Below, one piece after another: positions 1-8,884 of a DNA stretch of 64,000 nucleotides. Location of the stretch: NCBI GenBank assembly GCA_947478865.1, contig CANJXF010000004.1, positions 1-64,000 of the forward strand. Reading direction: 5' to 3'. Under the pieces are notes generated by a model. The model made no database searches, was not told the origin of the DNA, and worked only from the letters and a program-made list of their open reading frames with translations. Positions within the stretch are counted from its first letter, which is position 1. The number at the start of each line of letters is the position of its first letter. Position numbers and translations under genes: made by a program. The stretch is from Verrucomicrobiales bacterium. GTDB lineage: Bacteria > Verrucomicrobiota > Verrucomicrobiia > Limisphaerales > CANJXF01.

Positions 1-90
1 GGATTTGCCGCTGGCAAGCCAGTTCTGGACGGCTTCACGTTTGAACGTTTCATCGAATTTACGGCGGGTCTTAACAGATGTTTGGGTCAT
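1..90 (-). mobile_element. IS3-type transposase OrfA, N-terminal fragment at window edge
   Basis: Reading the minus strand from the ATG at 90 gives 30 uninterrupted codons that run off the left edge. The peptide contains RRKFDETFKREAV followed by WLASGKS, the usual beginning of the helix-turn-helix (HTH_Tnp_1) OrfA proteins of IS3-family elements. In that family OrfA binds the element ends and OrfB carries the DDE catalytic domain. Only the N-terminus is visible, so it cannot be said whether the element is complete. I could not define its terminal repeat in the 60 bases before the next gene. Confidence 0.7.
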
Positions 91-149
91 GGGCTTAATG
101 ATTCATTGTTCACCCAATCCTCCGTCCGTCAATTCGAAGCAACCTCAAA

Positions 150-1088
150 ATGTCCGCAAGCCGGAAAGTTCCCGCTCCGCAACCGCTCCGAACCTCCAAC
201 GCAGCCGTTGGCAAAATTCATCCAGTCGTTATCTACCCGTTCCACCAGACCAAGAGTTACGAAGATTTGCACCAGCTCTACGAGTTGGTTTCGACCCTCG
301 CGGAAACTTCCAGTATCTACGCCCGCCCGATCACGGTCATGGATCGCAAGACCTACAATGCCAACGCGAAGAGCAAACCGTTCCTTAAATTTCGCGCCAA
401 CGTCATTGAGCCGAGCTCCGATATTCTCGACGCCTGGTGCGTGGATACTTGCCAGATGTGGTATTCGGGATTGGGCATGGCCTACGAGCGCGGCGGACCA
501 AACGATGTTTATTGGCTGATCCCGGGAGATTTCAATTACGGCAGCACGGTTGGCCATGAAGTGTTAAGCCATTTACATGATCTGCCGGAAATCTGTGTCG
601 AGCTGCAACAAGACGTCTGCATCGGCGAAATTGCGGCCGATCACAATAATCCCAAGCAACTGATCGATACCTACGGAACATTCGCCCTGCTCTATCATTG
701 GTTTCCCTCTGAAGGACGGGAAATCCGCGAATACACCGAGCGCCCGCGCTCTGAATTTTTTGCGATGCGCCACTCGTTCCTCGGCGAGATGCTCAATCGC
801 CGCTGGTTCGCTTACGAGCAGACCGTTGTCACGCTCTTGCATGCGGTGTTCGACAAAAAACACATCAGCCGCTTTATGGTCGGACATATTTCCGATTTGC
901 CGGAAGGCCGCGAAAGTATCAGCTCGGCCATGCAACAGGTGGATCGCACCGAGCGGGTTCTCAAAGCGATTTGGCGCGAACGCCACCAGAGTCAACCGGA
1001 TTGGAACAAGCGCTATCGCATGCTCGAAGCCAAGTCTGACGAAGTGCGCCGAACCGCCATGACGATTTTAGAAAATTTATTAACGTGA
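150..1088 (+). CDS. Unrecognised 312-residue cytoplasmic protein
   Basis: This is a soluble protein without signal peptide or membrane segment, and I do not recognise its family. The N-terminal 20 residues are low-complexity. The core begins near KIHPVVIYPFHQTKSYEDL and includes DVYWLIPGDFNYGS and a charged helical C-terminus. The alternating beta/alpha look and the PGDF segment faintly recall GT-A-fold sugar transferases, but no DxD motif stands out, so no function is assigned. It is divergent from the transposase fragment, with 59 bp between the two start codons, and 55 bp upstream of the CBM48 gene, with which it may be co-transcribed. A link to glycogen or sugar metabolism would be inference from that neighbour only. 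Confidence 0.75.
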   Translation: MSASRKVPAPQPLRTSNAAVGKIHPVVIYPFHQTKSYEDLHQLYELVSTLAETSSIYARPITVMDRKTYNANAKSKPFLKFRANVIEPSSDILDAWCVDTCQMWYSGLGMAYERGGPNDVYWLIPGDFNYGSTVGHEVLSHLHDLPEICVELQQDVCIGEIAADHNNPKQLIDTYGTFALLYHWFPSEGREIREYTERPRSEFFAMRHSFLGEMLNRRWFAYEQTVVTLLHAVFDKKHISRFMVGHISDLPEGRESISSAMQQVDRTERVLKAIWRERHQSQPDWNKRYRMLEAKSDEVRRTAMTILENLLT

Positions 1089-1143
1089 GCCGCAACCCGT
1101 CCTCATTTTGTGCAGTAGAAACCTCCTTTTCTAAATTTCCCTC

Positions 1144-1434
1144 ATGAACTATCGGAATCAACCCAACGCGCATAACATGCGCTCGGTGAACTTTGTTTGC
1201 GACGCACCCCAAGCCAATTCAGTAACGTTGGTGGGCGACTTCAATAATTGGAACGCGCATTCGCATCCGATGAAAAAACAGCCGGACGGAGCCTGGTTGC
1301 TCCGCCCCGAACTGAAGCACGGGCATCATCGCTACGCTTTTCTGGTCGACGGAGTGCTAACGCTGGACCCTCGCGCCATGGGCGTGACGCGCAACGACAA
1401 AGACCAGCACGTTGCTCTGATCGCGGTGAGTTAA
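1144..1434 (+). CDS. Stand-alone CBM48 / glycogen-binding domain protein
   Basis: The whole 96-residue protein is one E-set/CBM48 domain of the kind found at the N-terminus of glycogen branching enzymes and in AMPK beta subunits. The diagnostic VTLVGDFNNWN segment lies near residue 28. It is followed by PDGAWLLRPEL and the HHRYAFLVDG strand, then the DPRA turn usual at the domain end. There is no catalytic domain, signal peptide or membrane anchor. Such free-standing domains may bind glycogen or act as regulatory subunits; the role here is unknown. It follows the unrecognised 312-residue gene on the same strand. No Shine-Dalgarno is obvious before the ATG. Confidence 0.85.
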   Translation: MNYRNQPNAHNMRSVNFVCDAPQANSVTLVGDFNNWNAHSHPMKKQPDGAWLLRPELKHGHHRYAFLVDGVLTLDPRAMGVTRNDKDQHVALIAVS

Positions 1435-1516
1435 TCTGGCGATCATCGAAGGTAAAAAGCCCAAAGCGTTACCCGCCCGTGATTGACGGTTCTCGGGTAA
1501 ACGAACATTCTTCGGC

Positions 1517-2803
1517 ATGCAATTCGCCTTTCTTCCGAGCGCGGTGCTGACCATTTCACCGTTGGCTCGCCGTATCAAAATAACCCGCCGCGCAGCCTTG
1601 CTCTGGTTCGGTCTTGCGGTGGTCTCGATATTCGCGACCAATTGCGCCACGTTCCCAAGCGCAAAACAAACGGGACCGTGGGACATGAAGGAGCTGTCGA
1701 AGAAGCCGAATGTGACGTGGGGTGCGACCAATGGTTTGGTGCAGGAATTATTTTACGAAGGAGAACCGTTCCAAGGAAAACCGACGCGGGTGTTTGCTTA
1801 CCTCGGCCGACCCGCAACGCGATCCGCCGGAAGAAGTCCCGCAATGGTTCTGGTGCATGGCGGAGGTGGAAAAGCATTTAAAGAATGGGCTGAGCACTGG
1901 GCGAAACGAGGTTACGTGGCACTGGCCATGGATCTGGCCGGAAACGGCGTGAACGGTCGCCTGCCTGACGGCGGACCAGACCAGGCGGACGGCGTGAAGT
2001 TTCGTGATTTCGCCGGAGCCGATGCGCACGAAATGTGGACCTATCACGCGGTCGCAGCAGCGATCCGGGCGAATTCCTTGCTCCGCTCCTTGCCGGACGT
2101 GGACGCGGAACGCATCGGCGTGACAGGAATCAGCTGGGGCGGTTATCTGACCTGCATAATCGCAGGCGTTGATTCGCGTCTGAAAGTGGCGGTGCCGGTG
2201 TATGGCTGCGGGTTCCTCGGTGATAACAGCGTTTGGAAAGATAAATCCATCGCCGCGATGACGCCGGAAGCGCGCGCTCTTTGGCTGAAACTTTTTGATC
2301 CTAGCGCGTATCTCGCAAATGTGCGCCGTCCAATTCTGTTTGTGAACGGCACAACCGATTTTGCATATCCGCTGGATAGTTATCAAAAGTCGTATCGACT
2401 CGTGCCCGCGAAGTTCCGCCACGTTTCGATTGCGGTAAACCGTCCGCATGGACATATCTGGACCTTCCCGGAAGTCGATGCGTTCGTTGACAGCGTGCTG
2501 GACACAAAGCCATCGCTCGTTGGCATCGGTGCGCCGGTCGTGGCAAACGGCCAAATCGCGGTTGAACTGAATCACGCCATCGCGCCCAAAGAAGTTTCAC
2601 TCTGTTACACCACCGATTCGGGCGTATGGCAACAGCGCAAATGGCAAACCGCATCGTCGCAACTCAAAGGAAAACAGCTAAGCGCCGCTTTGCCATCCGC
2701 GCGTCCACTCGTGGCCTTTCTGGCGATCACCGACGAGCACGGATGCTTGATGAGTTCGGAGCACGTTGAATTGTTGGTCGGCGACGGCGGCGCAACGAAA
2801 TAG
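1517..2803 (+). CDS. Exported alpha/beta-hydrolase, acetyl-xylan-esterase / dienelactone-hydrolase type
   Basis: A 428-residue secreted hydrolase. The N-terminus carries ITRRAALLW followed by a hydrophobic stretch, which resembles a twin-arginine signal. A cysteine in ATNCA could be a weak lipoprotein site. The catalytic set is visible: nucleophile elbow GISWGGY near residue 206, acid in NGTTDFAYPLD, and histidine in NRPHGHIW. The oxyanion segment VLVHGGGGKAF precedes them. The last 100 residues form an extra beta domain after the hydrolase core. By family it should cleave ester bonds of acylated sugars or polysaccharides; the substrate is not evident. It ends 27 bp before the convergent PVC-dehydrogenase gene, among other polymer-degrading genes. 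Confidence 0.85.
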   Translation: MQFAFLPSAVLTISPLARRIKITRRAALLWFGLAVVSIFATNCATFPSAKQTGPWDMKELSKKPNVTWGATNGLVQELFYEGEPFQGKPTRVFAYLGRPATRSAGRSPAMVLVHGGGGKAFKEWAEHWAKRGYVALAMDLAGNGVNGRLPDGGPDQADGVKFRDFAGADAHEMWTYHAVAAAIRANSLLRSLPDVDAERIGVTGISWGGYLTCIIAGVDSRLKVAVPVYGCGFLGDNSVWKDKSIAAMTPEARALWLKLFDPSAYLANVRRPILFVNGTTDFAYPLDSYQKSYRLVPAKFRHVSIAVNRPHGHIWTFPEVDAFVDSVLDTKPSLVGIGAPVVANGQIAVELNHAIAPKEVSLCYTTDSGVWQQRKWQTASSQLKGKQLSAALPSARPLVAFLAITDEHGCLMSSEHVELLVGDGGATK

Positions 2804-2829
2804 AAATCCCGAATTAAACGACTCCAATT

Positions 2830-5800
2830 CTACTTCGCGATCGCAGGCGTTTGCAGAAAACGGATCAGGTCCGCTATCTCCTGCTTGCTCAATCCAGCGT
2901 CCAGCCCTTCCGGCATCAGCGAAAGACTGGAGCTGTTCAGCGCTGTGATTTCGGCGCGCAAAAGCGTGCGGGTTTTTCCATCGGGCAATTTCATGACGAG
3001 GCTGTTGCCGGTTTCGGCAGCAATGATTCCATATAATTCCTCGCCGCCGGACAGTTGCGCGGAATAGGCAGTGAAACCCGGCTCGATGCTCGCATTCGGA
3101 TCGAGAATCGAGATGAGCAATTTTTCTGACGGATGATTCACGACGGATTGCAGGTTCGGCCCGATATCGTTGCCGATGGATCCCAACTTGTGGCAAGTGA
3201 CGCAAAGTTTCGCAAACAGAACTGAGCCGCGTGACGAGTCGCCTTCCAAGGCGAGAGCCGGGCGAAATTCTTCGACGACTTTGGCGCGAGTGGAAGGGAC
3301 CTTCGTGTTCAGAATAGTTTGAGCAACGGCTTTCACCCGTGCAGAAGAGTGATTCAGCAAACGCCCGCGCCGCGCCGCATCGAGTGCAGCCGAATTGATT
3401 TGTCCGCCCTCAATGCGCGTGGCCAATTCGAAGGCCCACTTTTCACGGGTGAGCAATTCATCGATGGCGGCGAGGCGTGTCTCGGGGCCGAGCGCAGACC
3501 AGGCCTTCGCAATGAGCTCGGGCACGGTTGCGTCGCCACTCGCACCGAGCGCTTTGATCGCCGCGCGTTGGGCGTCGCCGGGAGTTTTTGGGGAAAGCAG
3601 CGCCGCCAAAATCGGGAGTGCTTCTTTGCGAAACGTTTCGTCGCGGACGAGCAAACTCGCTGCAGCCACTCGTTGCGTTGCGGCCTTCCCATCATCGAAA
3701 GCTAGTTGTCTCGCTGCCGCAAAAAGTTCGGGCGCGAACTTCAGTTGGCGGGTTAGGAAATCGTTCTTCTCGTCGTCTCGCAACGCGCGCCAATCGGTTT
3801 TTCTCCGCGCCAACGTGTCAATGAATTGACTGAACACTTCCATCTGCGACACCGTGAACTGGTTTTGCGTCTGCGTTAGCGTTGGCTTGAGCAATCGAGC
3901 CAGGCAATCGCGCTGGCCGGTTGCAAGAGCCATATTAATCAGCGGCTCGGACAAAGACGCCAAGGCGGGTCCGCCGGTGGCGACCGCGGCATCAACAAGT
4001 GCAAGGCTGTGCGAGAGGGCCGAACTCATCACAGCAGCAGTAATGAATTCATCCTCGTAGTTGGCAACCGCGAGACGCCCAAGCGCCTTTCCAGCGGCGT
4101 GGTTTTTCCATTCTCCAAGGGTGCAAGCCAGTTGGAGACGAACTTTCAGATCATGGTCGTCCGTCAGCTTCGTCGCAGCCGACAACACTCCCGATGTGGC
4201 GCGAGGTTCAGCAAGGCGCAGCGCATTGATCCGCACACCGGAATGAGGATCTCCCAGCGCGCGCTCGACAAGATCAGAACTCAGCGCGCCCAATCCATCG
4301 AGGGTGCAGAGAGCATGCAAACGGGCAAGCGGATTTTTGCTTTTCCGCGCGAGCTTTTCCAGCAGCGGCACCGCGGCGGACTCCTTTTTCCACAGGAGCA
4401 TCATCTGGGCTTTATCGCGTTGCCAGCCGTTTGGTGAATCGAGCGCATTCACGAGTTGCGGCAAGGTGAGCGTGCCGAGCGGGGTTATATTGCGCGGAGG
4501 TTGGCCATGGGAATAAACCCGGTAAATGCGACCGCGCTCCTCGCCGAGGCGATAATGTGGGAGCAGATCAGCCTTGCCCTCCGGCGGCAACCACTCGGGG
4601 TGCTCGATCATGTAGCGATACATGTCCACGACCCACAGCGCGCCGTCGGGACCGGTGCGCGTCATCACCGGGCGGCACCAACGATCTTCGCTTGCGAAAA
4701 AGTCGAGCTTCTCCTCCTCGGCACGGCGCGATTTGAAACTCACGCCGTCGTCGCTGATCAAATTGTGCTGGACGAGATTGTGAAACGGTTCGCAGGTGAA
4801 CGCGTGTCGCGTTTTTTCATCCGAGCCGAACAGCAGCTCATCTCGATAAATCGTGGCCGCGCACGCCGAGGTGAAGTGGCCCGCCTCATTAAAACTGTGA
4901 AAACGTTTTTCCGCTTTGCTCGCTGGAAACACCTGCGGATTTCTCGGCGTGACAACTTGTTGAACCGGATCGGGCGCGGCCACGTGCGGATTGCGGCGAA
5001 TGTAATGGTCCTGCAAAACGTAATGCCACAGCGGCCACGAATTCATTTCGCCAAACCAATTGCCCCAGTTGTCGGGATTGCGCCCAAACTGCGACGGGCC
5101 GCTCTGCGCTTCGAGTTCTCCGGTGTCAGGCCGGAATCGAAAATCGCGACTGCCAATGGCGTATTCCTGGCCATTGCGGTGCGACTTAATTTTCGTGGCC
5201 GTGCCATAACCGCCGTGGTGCGCCCCGCTCGCGCAGTAAACCCAATTATCGAGTCCCCAGCGCAGGCCGTTCACGCGAAGCTGTTGATTGCCCTCGAGAA
5301 AACCGCTGAACAAAACCTCATGCACATCCGCCTTGCCGTCGCCGTCGGTGTCCTTGAGAAATAAAATTTCCGGCGCAGCGGTGATGATCACGCCATCGCG
5401 CCAGGTCAGAATTCCTGTGGGAAATTTCAAGCCGTCGGCAAATAGCGTGGTCTTGTCATAACGCCCATCTCCATCGGTGTCTTCGAGCACGCGGACACGT
5501 CCGCCCGGTTTGCCTTTACCATCGAGACCGAGCGGATAATCCACCATCTCGACAACCCACAGGCGGCCGCGCTCATCCCAATCGATGGCGACAGGCGATT
5601 CCAGCAGCGGCTCAGCGGCGGCCAACTCGGCGGTAAAACCGTTGCGCACGTGAATTTTGGCGAGCGATTCAGCGGGCGAAAGCGGCGGAGACGCGACGGG
5701 CGATGAAGTCATTTTGGCAACACGCGGAGGAAATCCGCTGGCCTTGTAATGCGCGGCAATTTCCTCCGGTTCCAAGGCGCGATCATAAACGGCCGCTTCA

Positions 5801-7941
5801 TCCAGTTTCCCCTCGAAGTTCGCAAAATTGTCGGAGCGGCCACCGAGGAAAAACGACTTCTCGTTCGGCGCAAAAGTGACATCCGCCTCTCCGGAAATTT
5901 CCGGAGTCGAGTTCCCGTTCAAGTAAACCGAGATGCGCTTGCCCGCGCGCACGAGCACGACGTGATGCCATTGGCGCCAGGAGATGTCGGTGTTGCCGGC
6001 AAGGATTGTGTTGCGTTCATTGCCGTTGAAGAAAATCAGCTTGCCCGCGAATTCAGGCTGATGTGTCCCGCCAATCCCAAGATGATCGCCGGGAGCAGAT
6101 TTATCACCGTCGGGACCGCGAGAAAAAATGTAGCCCGTCACCGGCCGCGCGTTGTTGGCGAGACCATTCCAAAACCAAAACTCAACGGAATAGGCCTTCT
6201 TGATTTGAGGCAGGCTTGCTTCCAAACGTCCACCGGCAAAGTGCGCAGCGCGATTGATTTGTTCGCCGCTGAAGGCATTGGGAGTCTCCGGTTGCGGCGG
6301 CTGAAAACCAATGGTTCGGCTCGCTCCCGGCAAGTAGAGCGCGACGCCGTCTTCAAATTTCGCATCAAGGCCATGACCGCTGGCGTCGTGCGCTGTTGGA
6401 ATGACGCTTTCGTTGAGCCGCCAGTAAGCCAGTGGTTTGCTTTCCAGAATGGCCTTCGCGTAACTACCGTGAGAGTCGGCCATCGCGCGGCGTGGTTTTC
6501 CGGAAACTTCTTCGAGCAAGCTCAGCAACGTTTCGATGATGCGCGGCTCGGCTTCAACTTCGAGCCCTGCGGTGCGCGCGGCCCACGTCGTGTAACCACC
6601 GAGTTTGTGCTGTTCAGGCGACGGAATATATCCTTCACCCCCGTTGGCCAGTTCGATGTTGAACGTGGTGGCGAACGGGCTCTGCGCTTTGAGCTTGAGA
6701 CCGGTGATCGCGTAAACTTCATTTGGCAACGCGGCGATGCCGAGGTCGCCGATGCGCAATGCCTGAAGTTTTAACTCGGTGCGCGGTCGCTCGTGGAGAT
6801 AAATGGATTCGAGCGAATAAATTTCCGGCAACGTTTTTGCCAGACGGCCTTCAAACGCTTTCGCCGTCTTGCGCGCCCATTCCAAACGCGCGGCATCGGG
6901 CGTGCGATAGCCCAAGGCCAGCGTTCGTTCGGCCATCTTGAGCGGAACCCAATCCTGGAATTTTATTTGGCGCACCACGTCGATGACTTTGCCGGCGATC
7001 GCTTTCGCATAAGCGTCATAGCCGATGTCTTTCGCCGGCGCGCTGTAATCCATCCACATCAAATCGCCGCTCGTGCCCTGCGACATGATCGGGACAAATC
7101 CGTTTGTGCCGATGCCTTCGGCGACATTCAGGCGCGCCGCAATCTCGCGACAGAAACGTCCGTAGTAATCGGACGAGAGCAAGGGCGAGCCGTAATAATG
7201 CTGCGAATAGTTCGCGACCAAGGCCACGGGTTTCCCATCCAACGATTGCACGGCGAGAACCGAGAGGCCGGGATCTACCGGGCCGGAAGGTCCAACGGCA
7301 TCGGGACTTTCGTGGCCGGGATGCATGTGCGCGCGGACGTTCACGACGCCGAACGGGTCGGTCAACATTTTGTCGGGACGACGAATCCAGCGGCGGTTGA
7401 AGGTGTGTTCCCAGTCGTCCACGACACCCCAACCGATGCGCGCCGGTTGAAGGCTTTTCGCCGCGCCAATAATCGCCTCCGCAATGCGCGGCACGAGGAA
7501 AGTCGCATAGTTCGTATCCATGCGGCTGCCAAGACAACCCATCGCCGATGGCGCGGAATGCGTGTGCGTCGACGAGACGAGCATTTTCTCCGTGGAAATG
7601 CCAGTGGCTTTGCTCGCCTGCTCTTTCGCCCGATCAATCAAGTCGCGCGCCATCATGCACGTGTCCACGACCGCAAAAACCAATCGCGTCGAACCATCGT
7701 CGAGCGCGAGCGCGCGGACATGCAGCGGATCAACGGCATTGGTCGCCGTGCGTTCGGTGAACATGGCGTTGACGAGCACGGGGAAATTCGTGGGCGTAAT
7801 GTCCACGATGCTGGCGCCGGCCCGGAAAAGTTTATTCTCGGCAGCGTGAGAATGAGTGATCGCCGCGAAAAATGTCGCAAACAGCACAGGCCAGTATCGC
7901 CCAAAAGCAGGAAAGGTGGAACGGATTGGATGTGCGTTCAT
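2830..7941 (-). CDS. Giant exported fusion: ceramidase-like + LamG + PVC-type haem-binding dehydrogenase + HEAT + cytochrome c
   Basis: A 1703-residue protein with a signal peptide (about residues 1-33, ending HAA). Residues about 37-490 resemble neutral/alkaline non-lysosomal ceramidase, with the zinc-type HTHS at 126-129. Residues about 500-735 are a LamG/concanavalin-like domain opening with PLAYWRLNE. About 750-1130 is the PVC-type membrane-bound dehydrogenase propeller (PVAIDWDERGRLWVVEM, DTDGDGRYD). Then come HEAT-like helices, and a C-terminal cytochrome c domain with haem site CVTCH at 1580-1584 and a possible Met ligand in SLMPEG near 1676. Dehydrogenase-HEAT-cytochrome proteins are typical of Planctomycetota and Verrucomicrobiota; their substrates are mostly unknown. 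The DUF1080 gene lies 110 bp upstream on the same strand. Long antisense frames over this gene are coding shadows. Confidence 0.92.
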   Translation of the reverse strand: MNAHPIRSTFPAFGRYWPVLFATFFAAITHSHAAENKLFRAGASIVDITPTNFPVLVNAMFTERTATNAVDPLHVRALALDDGSTRLVFAVVDTCMMARDLIDRAKEQASKATGISTEKMLVSSTHTHSAPSAMGCLGSRMDTNYATFLVPRIAEAIIGAAKSLQPARIGWGVVDDWEHTFNRRWIRRPDKMLTDPFGVVNVRAHMHPGHESPDAVGPSGPVDPGLSVLAVQSLDGKPVALVANYSQHYYGSPLLSSDYYGRFCREIAARLNVAEGIGTNGFVPIMSQGTSGDLMWMDYSAPAKDIGYDAYAKAIAGKVIDVVRQIKFQDWVPLKMAERTLALGYRTPDAARLEWARKTAKAFEGRLAKTLPEIYSLESIYLHERPRTELKLQALRIGDLGIAALPNEVYAITGLKLKAQSPFATTFNIELANGGEGYIPSPEQHKLGGYTTWAARTAGLEVEAEPRIIETLLSLLEEVSGKPRRAMADSHGSYAKAILESKPLAYWRLNESVIPTAHDASGHGLDAKFEDGVALYLPGASRTIGFQPPQPETPNAFSGEQINRAAHFAGGRLEASLPQIKKAYSVEFWFWNGLANNARPVTGYIFSRGPDGDKSAPGDHLGIGGTHQPEFAGKLIFFNGNERNTILAGNTDISWRQWHHVVLVRAGKRISVYLNGNSTPEISGEADVTFAPNEKSFFLGGRSDNFANFEGKLDEAAVYDRALEPEEIAAHYKASGFPPRVAKMTSSPVASPPLSPAESLAKIHVRNGFTAELAAAEPLLESPVAIDWDERGRLWVVEMVDYPLGLDGKGKPGGRVRVLEDTDGDGRYDKTTLFADGLKFPTGILTWRDGVIITAAPEILFLKDTDGDGKADVHEVLFSGFLEGNQQLRVNGLRWGLDNWVYCASGAHHGGYGTATKIKSHRNGQEYAIGSRDFRFRPDTGELEAQSGPSQFGRNPDNWGNWFGEMNSWPLWHYVLQDHYIRRNPHVAAPDPVQQVVTPRNPQVFPASKAEKRFHSFNEAGHFTSACAATIYRDELLFGSDEKTRHAFTCEPFHNLVQHNLISDDGVSFKSRRAEEEKLDFFASEDRWCRPVMTRTGPDGALWVVDMYRYMIEHPEWLPPEGKADLLPHYRLGEERGRIYRVYSHGQPPRNITPLGTLTLPQLVNALDSPNGWQRDKAQMMLLWKKESAAVPLLEKLARKSKNPLARLHALCTLDGLGALSSDLVERALGDPHSGVRINALRLAEPRATSGVLSAATKLTDDHDLKVRLQLACTLGEWKNHAAGKALGRLAVANYEDEFITAAVMSSALSHSLALVDAAVATGGPALASLSEPLINMALATGQRDCLARLLKPTLTQTQNQFTVSQMEVFSQFIDTLARRKTDWRALRDDEKNDFLTRQLKFAPELFAAARQLAFDDGKAATQRVAAASLLVRDETFRKEALPILAALLSPKTPGDAQRAAIKALGASGDATVPELIAKAWSALGPETRLAAIDELLTREKWAFELATRIEGGQINSAALDAARRGRLLNHSSARVKAVAQTILNTKVPSTRAKVVEEFRPALALEGDSSRGSVLFAKLCVTCHKLGSIGNDIGPNLQSVVNHPSEKLLISILDPNASIEPGFTAYSAQLSGGEELYGIIAAETGNSLVMKLPDGKTRTLLRAEITALNSSSLSLMPEGLDAGLSKQEIADLIRFLQTPAIAK

Positions 7942-8051
7942 AATTTGAAAACTGATTGATCGATGCAGCCTTAAACGGCGGCGACGAAACTTCTCCCAAC
8001 AATTAAATTTCTTAACGGAAACGTTTTTGCATTGGCGAGAGCGCCAATCAC

Positions 8052-8792
8052 TCAGGGCAACTCGCGAATCTTAATTTCTTTGAAATCGATTGGCGCGCCT
8101 TCCGATTCGATACAAACGTAACCGCTCGCCGGCTGGCAATGATTGCCGCCCGAAACTTCCTCGCCATTCACCCACAAGCGAACCTCGCCATTGATGCAAC
8201 GGACGTAATAGTGATTCCACTCACCAAATCCTTTGCTCAAATTCTTCCGCGGGTAACTGCGGCTGCCGTCTGGCGATGTCGGCGAGAACGGCTTCATTTT
8301 GCTGCCGCCGACCGGAAAGACATCGCCATTGGTCGTGAACCAGGTCGCTTTCTGCTTCGACTCTTTCTCGTATTGCTCGGTGTAACCGTGATCGAGCACT
8401 TGCACTTCGATCCCCCTCGGGAACGGCGCGTTAATCCCTTTTTCAAGGTTCGCGATCGATTCAGGCGTCGCCCAAACATAAAATCCCGAGTTCCCGCCTT
8501 TCTGGAGATGCCGCCATTGCGCGATCATTTCGAAATTGGTGTAAGCGCTTTGCGTCCGCAAAACGCCGATGGGCTGGCCGGTGCAATGAATCAGTCCATT
8601 GGTCCAGGTAAAGGTGCCAGGCTTGCAATTGACGTTGGCGAAATCTTTCTCAGCCAATTCGCGCCACCCCGGCTCACTGCCGTCAATTCTGGCTTTGGGA
8701 AGCGCGTCAGCCTGCTCGGCGCGGCTGAACAAATTGGAGAAGGTGAAAAGGGCCAAGGCAAATGATTTGGCGTAAAAAGATTTTGTTTTCAT
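8052..8792 (-). CDS. Secreted DUF1080 (3-keto-disaccharide hydrolase-like) protein
   Basis: The start is placed at the ATG at 8792 because it gives a clean signal peptide (MKTKSFYAKSFALALFTFSN, cleavage near SRAEQ); the frame stays open further upstream without a convincing leader. The body is a DUF1080 concanavalin-like sandwich: FTWTNGLIHCTGQP, the NFEMIAQWRHLQKGGNSGFY strand pair, HGYTEQYEK, and EWNHYYVRCINGEVRLWVNG. The family includes 3-keto-glucoside hydrolases and is greatly expanded in Verrucomicrobiota and Planctomycetota. It is upstream of and co-directional with the ceramidase/dehydrogenase fusion, so they may act together on one extracellular substrate. Its start lies 92 bp from the divergent propeller gene's GTG. 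Confidence 0.85.
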   Translation of the reverse strand: MKTKSFYAKSFALALFTFSNLFSRAEQADALPKARIDGSEPGWRELAEKDFANVNCKPGTFTWTNGLIHCTGQPIGVLRTQSAYTNFEMIAQWRHLQKGGNSGFYVWATPESIANLEKGINAPFPRGIEVQVLDHGYTEQYEKESKQKATWFTTNGDVFPVGGSKMKPFSPTSPDGSRSYPRKNLSKGFGEWNHYYVRCINGEVRLWVNGEEVSGGNHCQPASGYVCIESEGAPIDFKEIKIRELP

Positions 8793-8884
8793 AATGCGTG
8801 TTCGTTGATTTCTACAGAATGCAGAAGCTCCTGTCGCGGAGAAATGTCTCGGCTCGCCAAAATCTTTTTCGCAGCATTGGCCAC

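Noticed and set aside
1748-2575. 275-codon minus-strand frame opposite the esterase gene
   Set aside because: The plus strand encodes a complete hydrolase triad; the antisense peptide is His/Arg-rich shadow.
4456-7959. Three long plus-strand frames (302, 341 and 388 codons) opposite the ceramidase/dehydrogenase gene
   Set aside because: They are antisense to a gene with clear domains along its whole length, have Arg/Ala/His-rich shadow composition and show no motif. They result from third-position GC bias.
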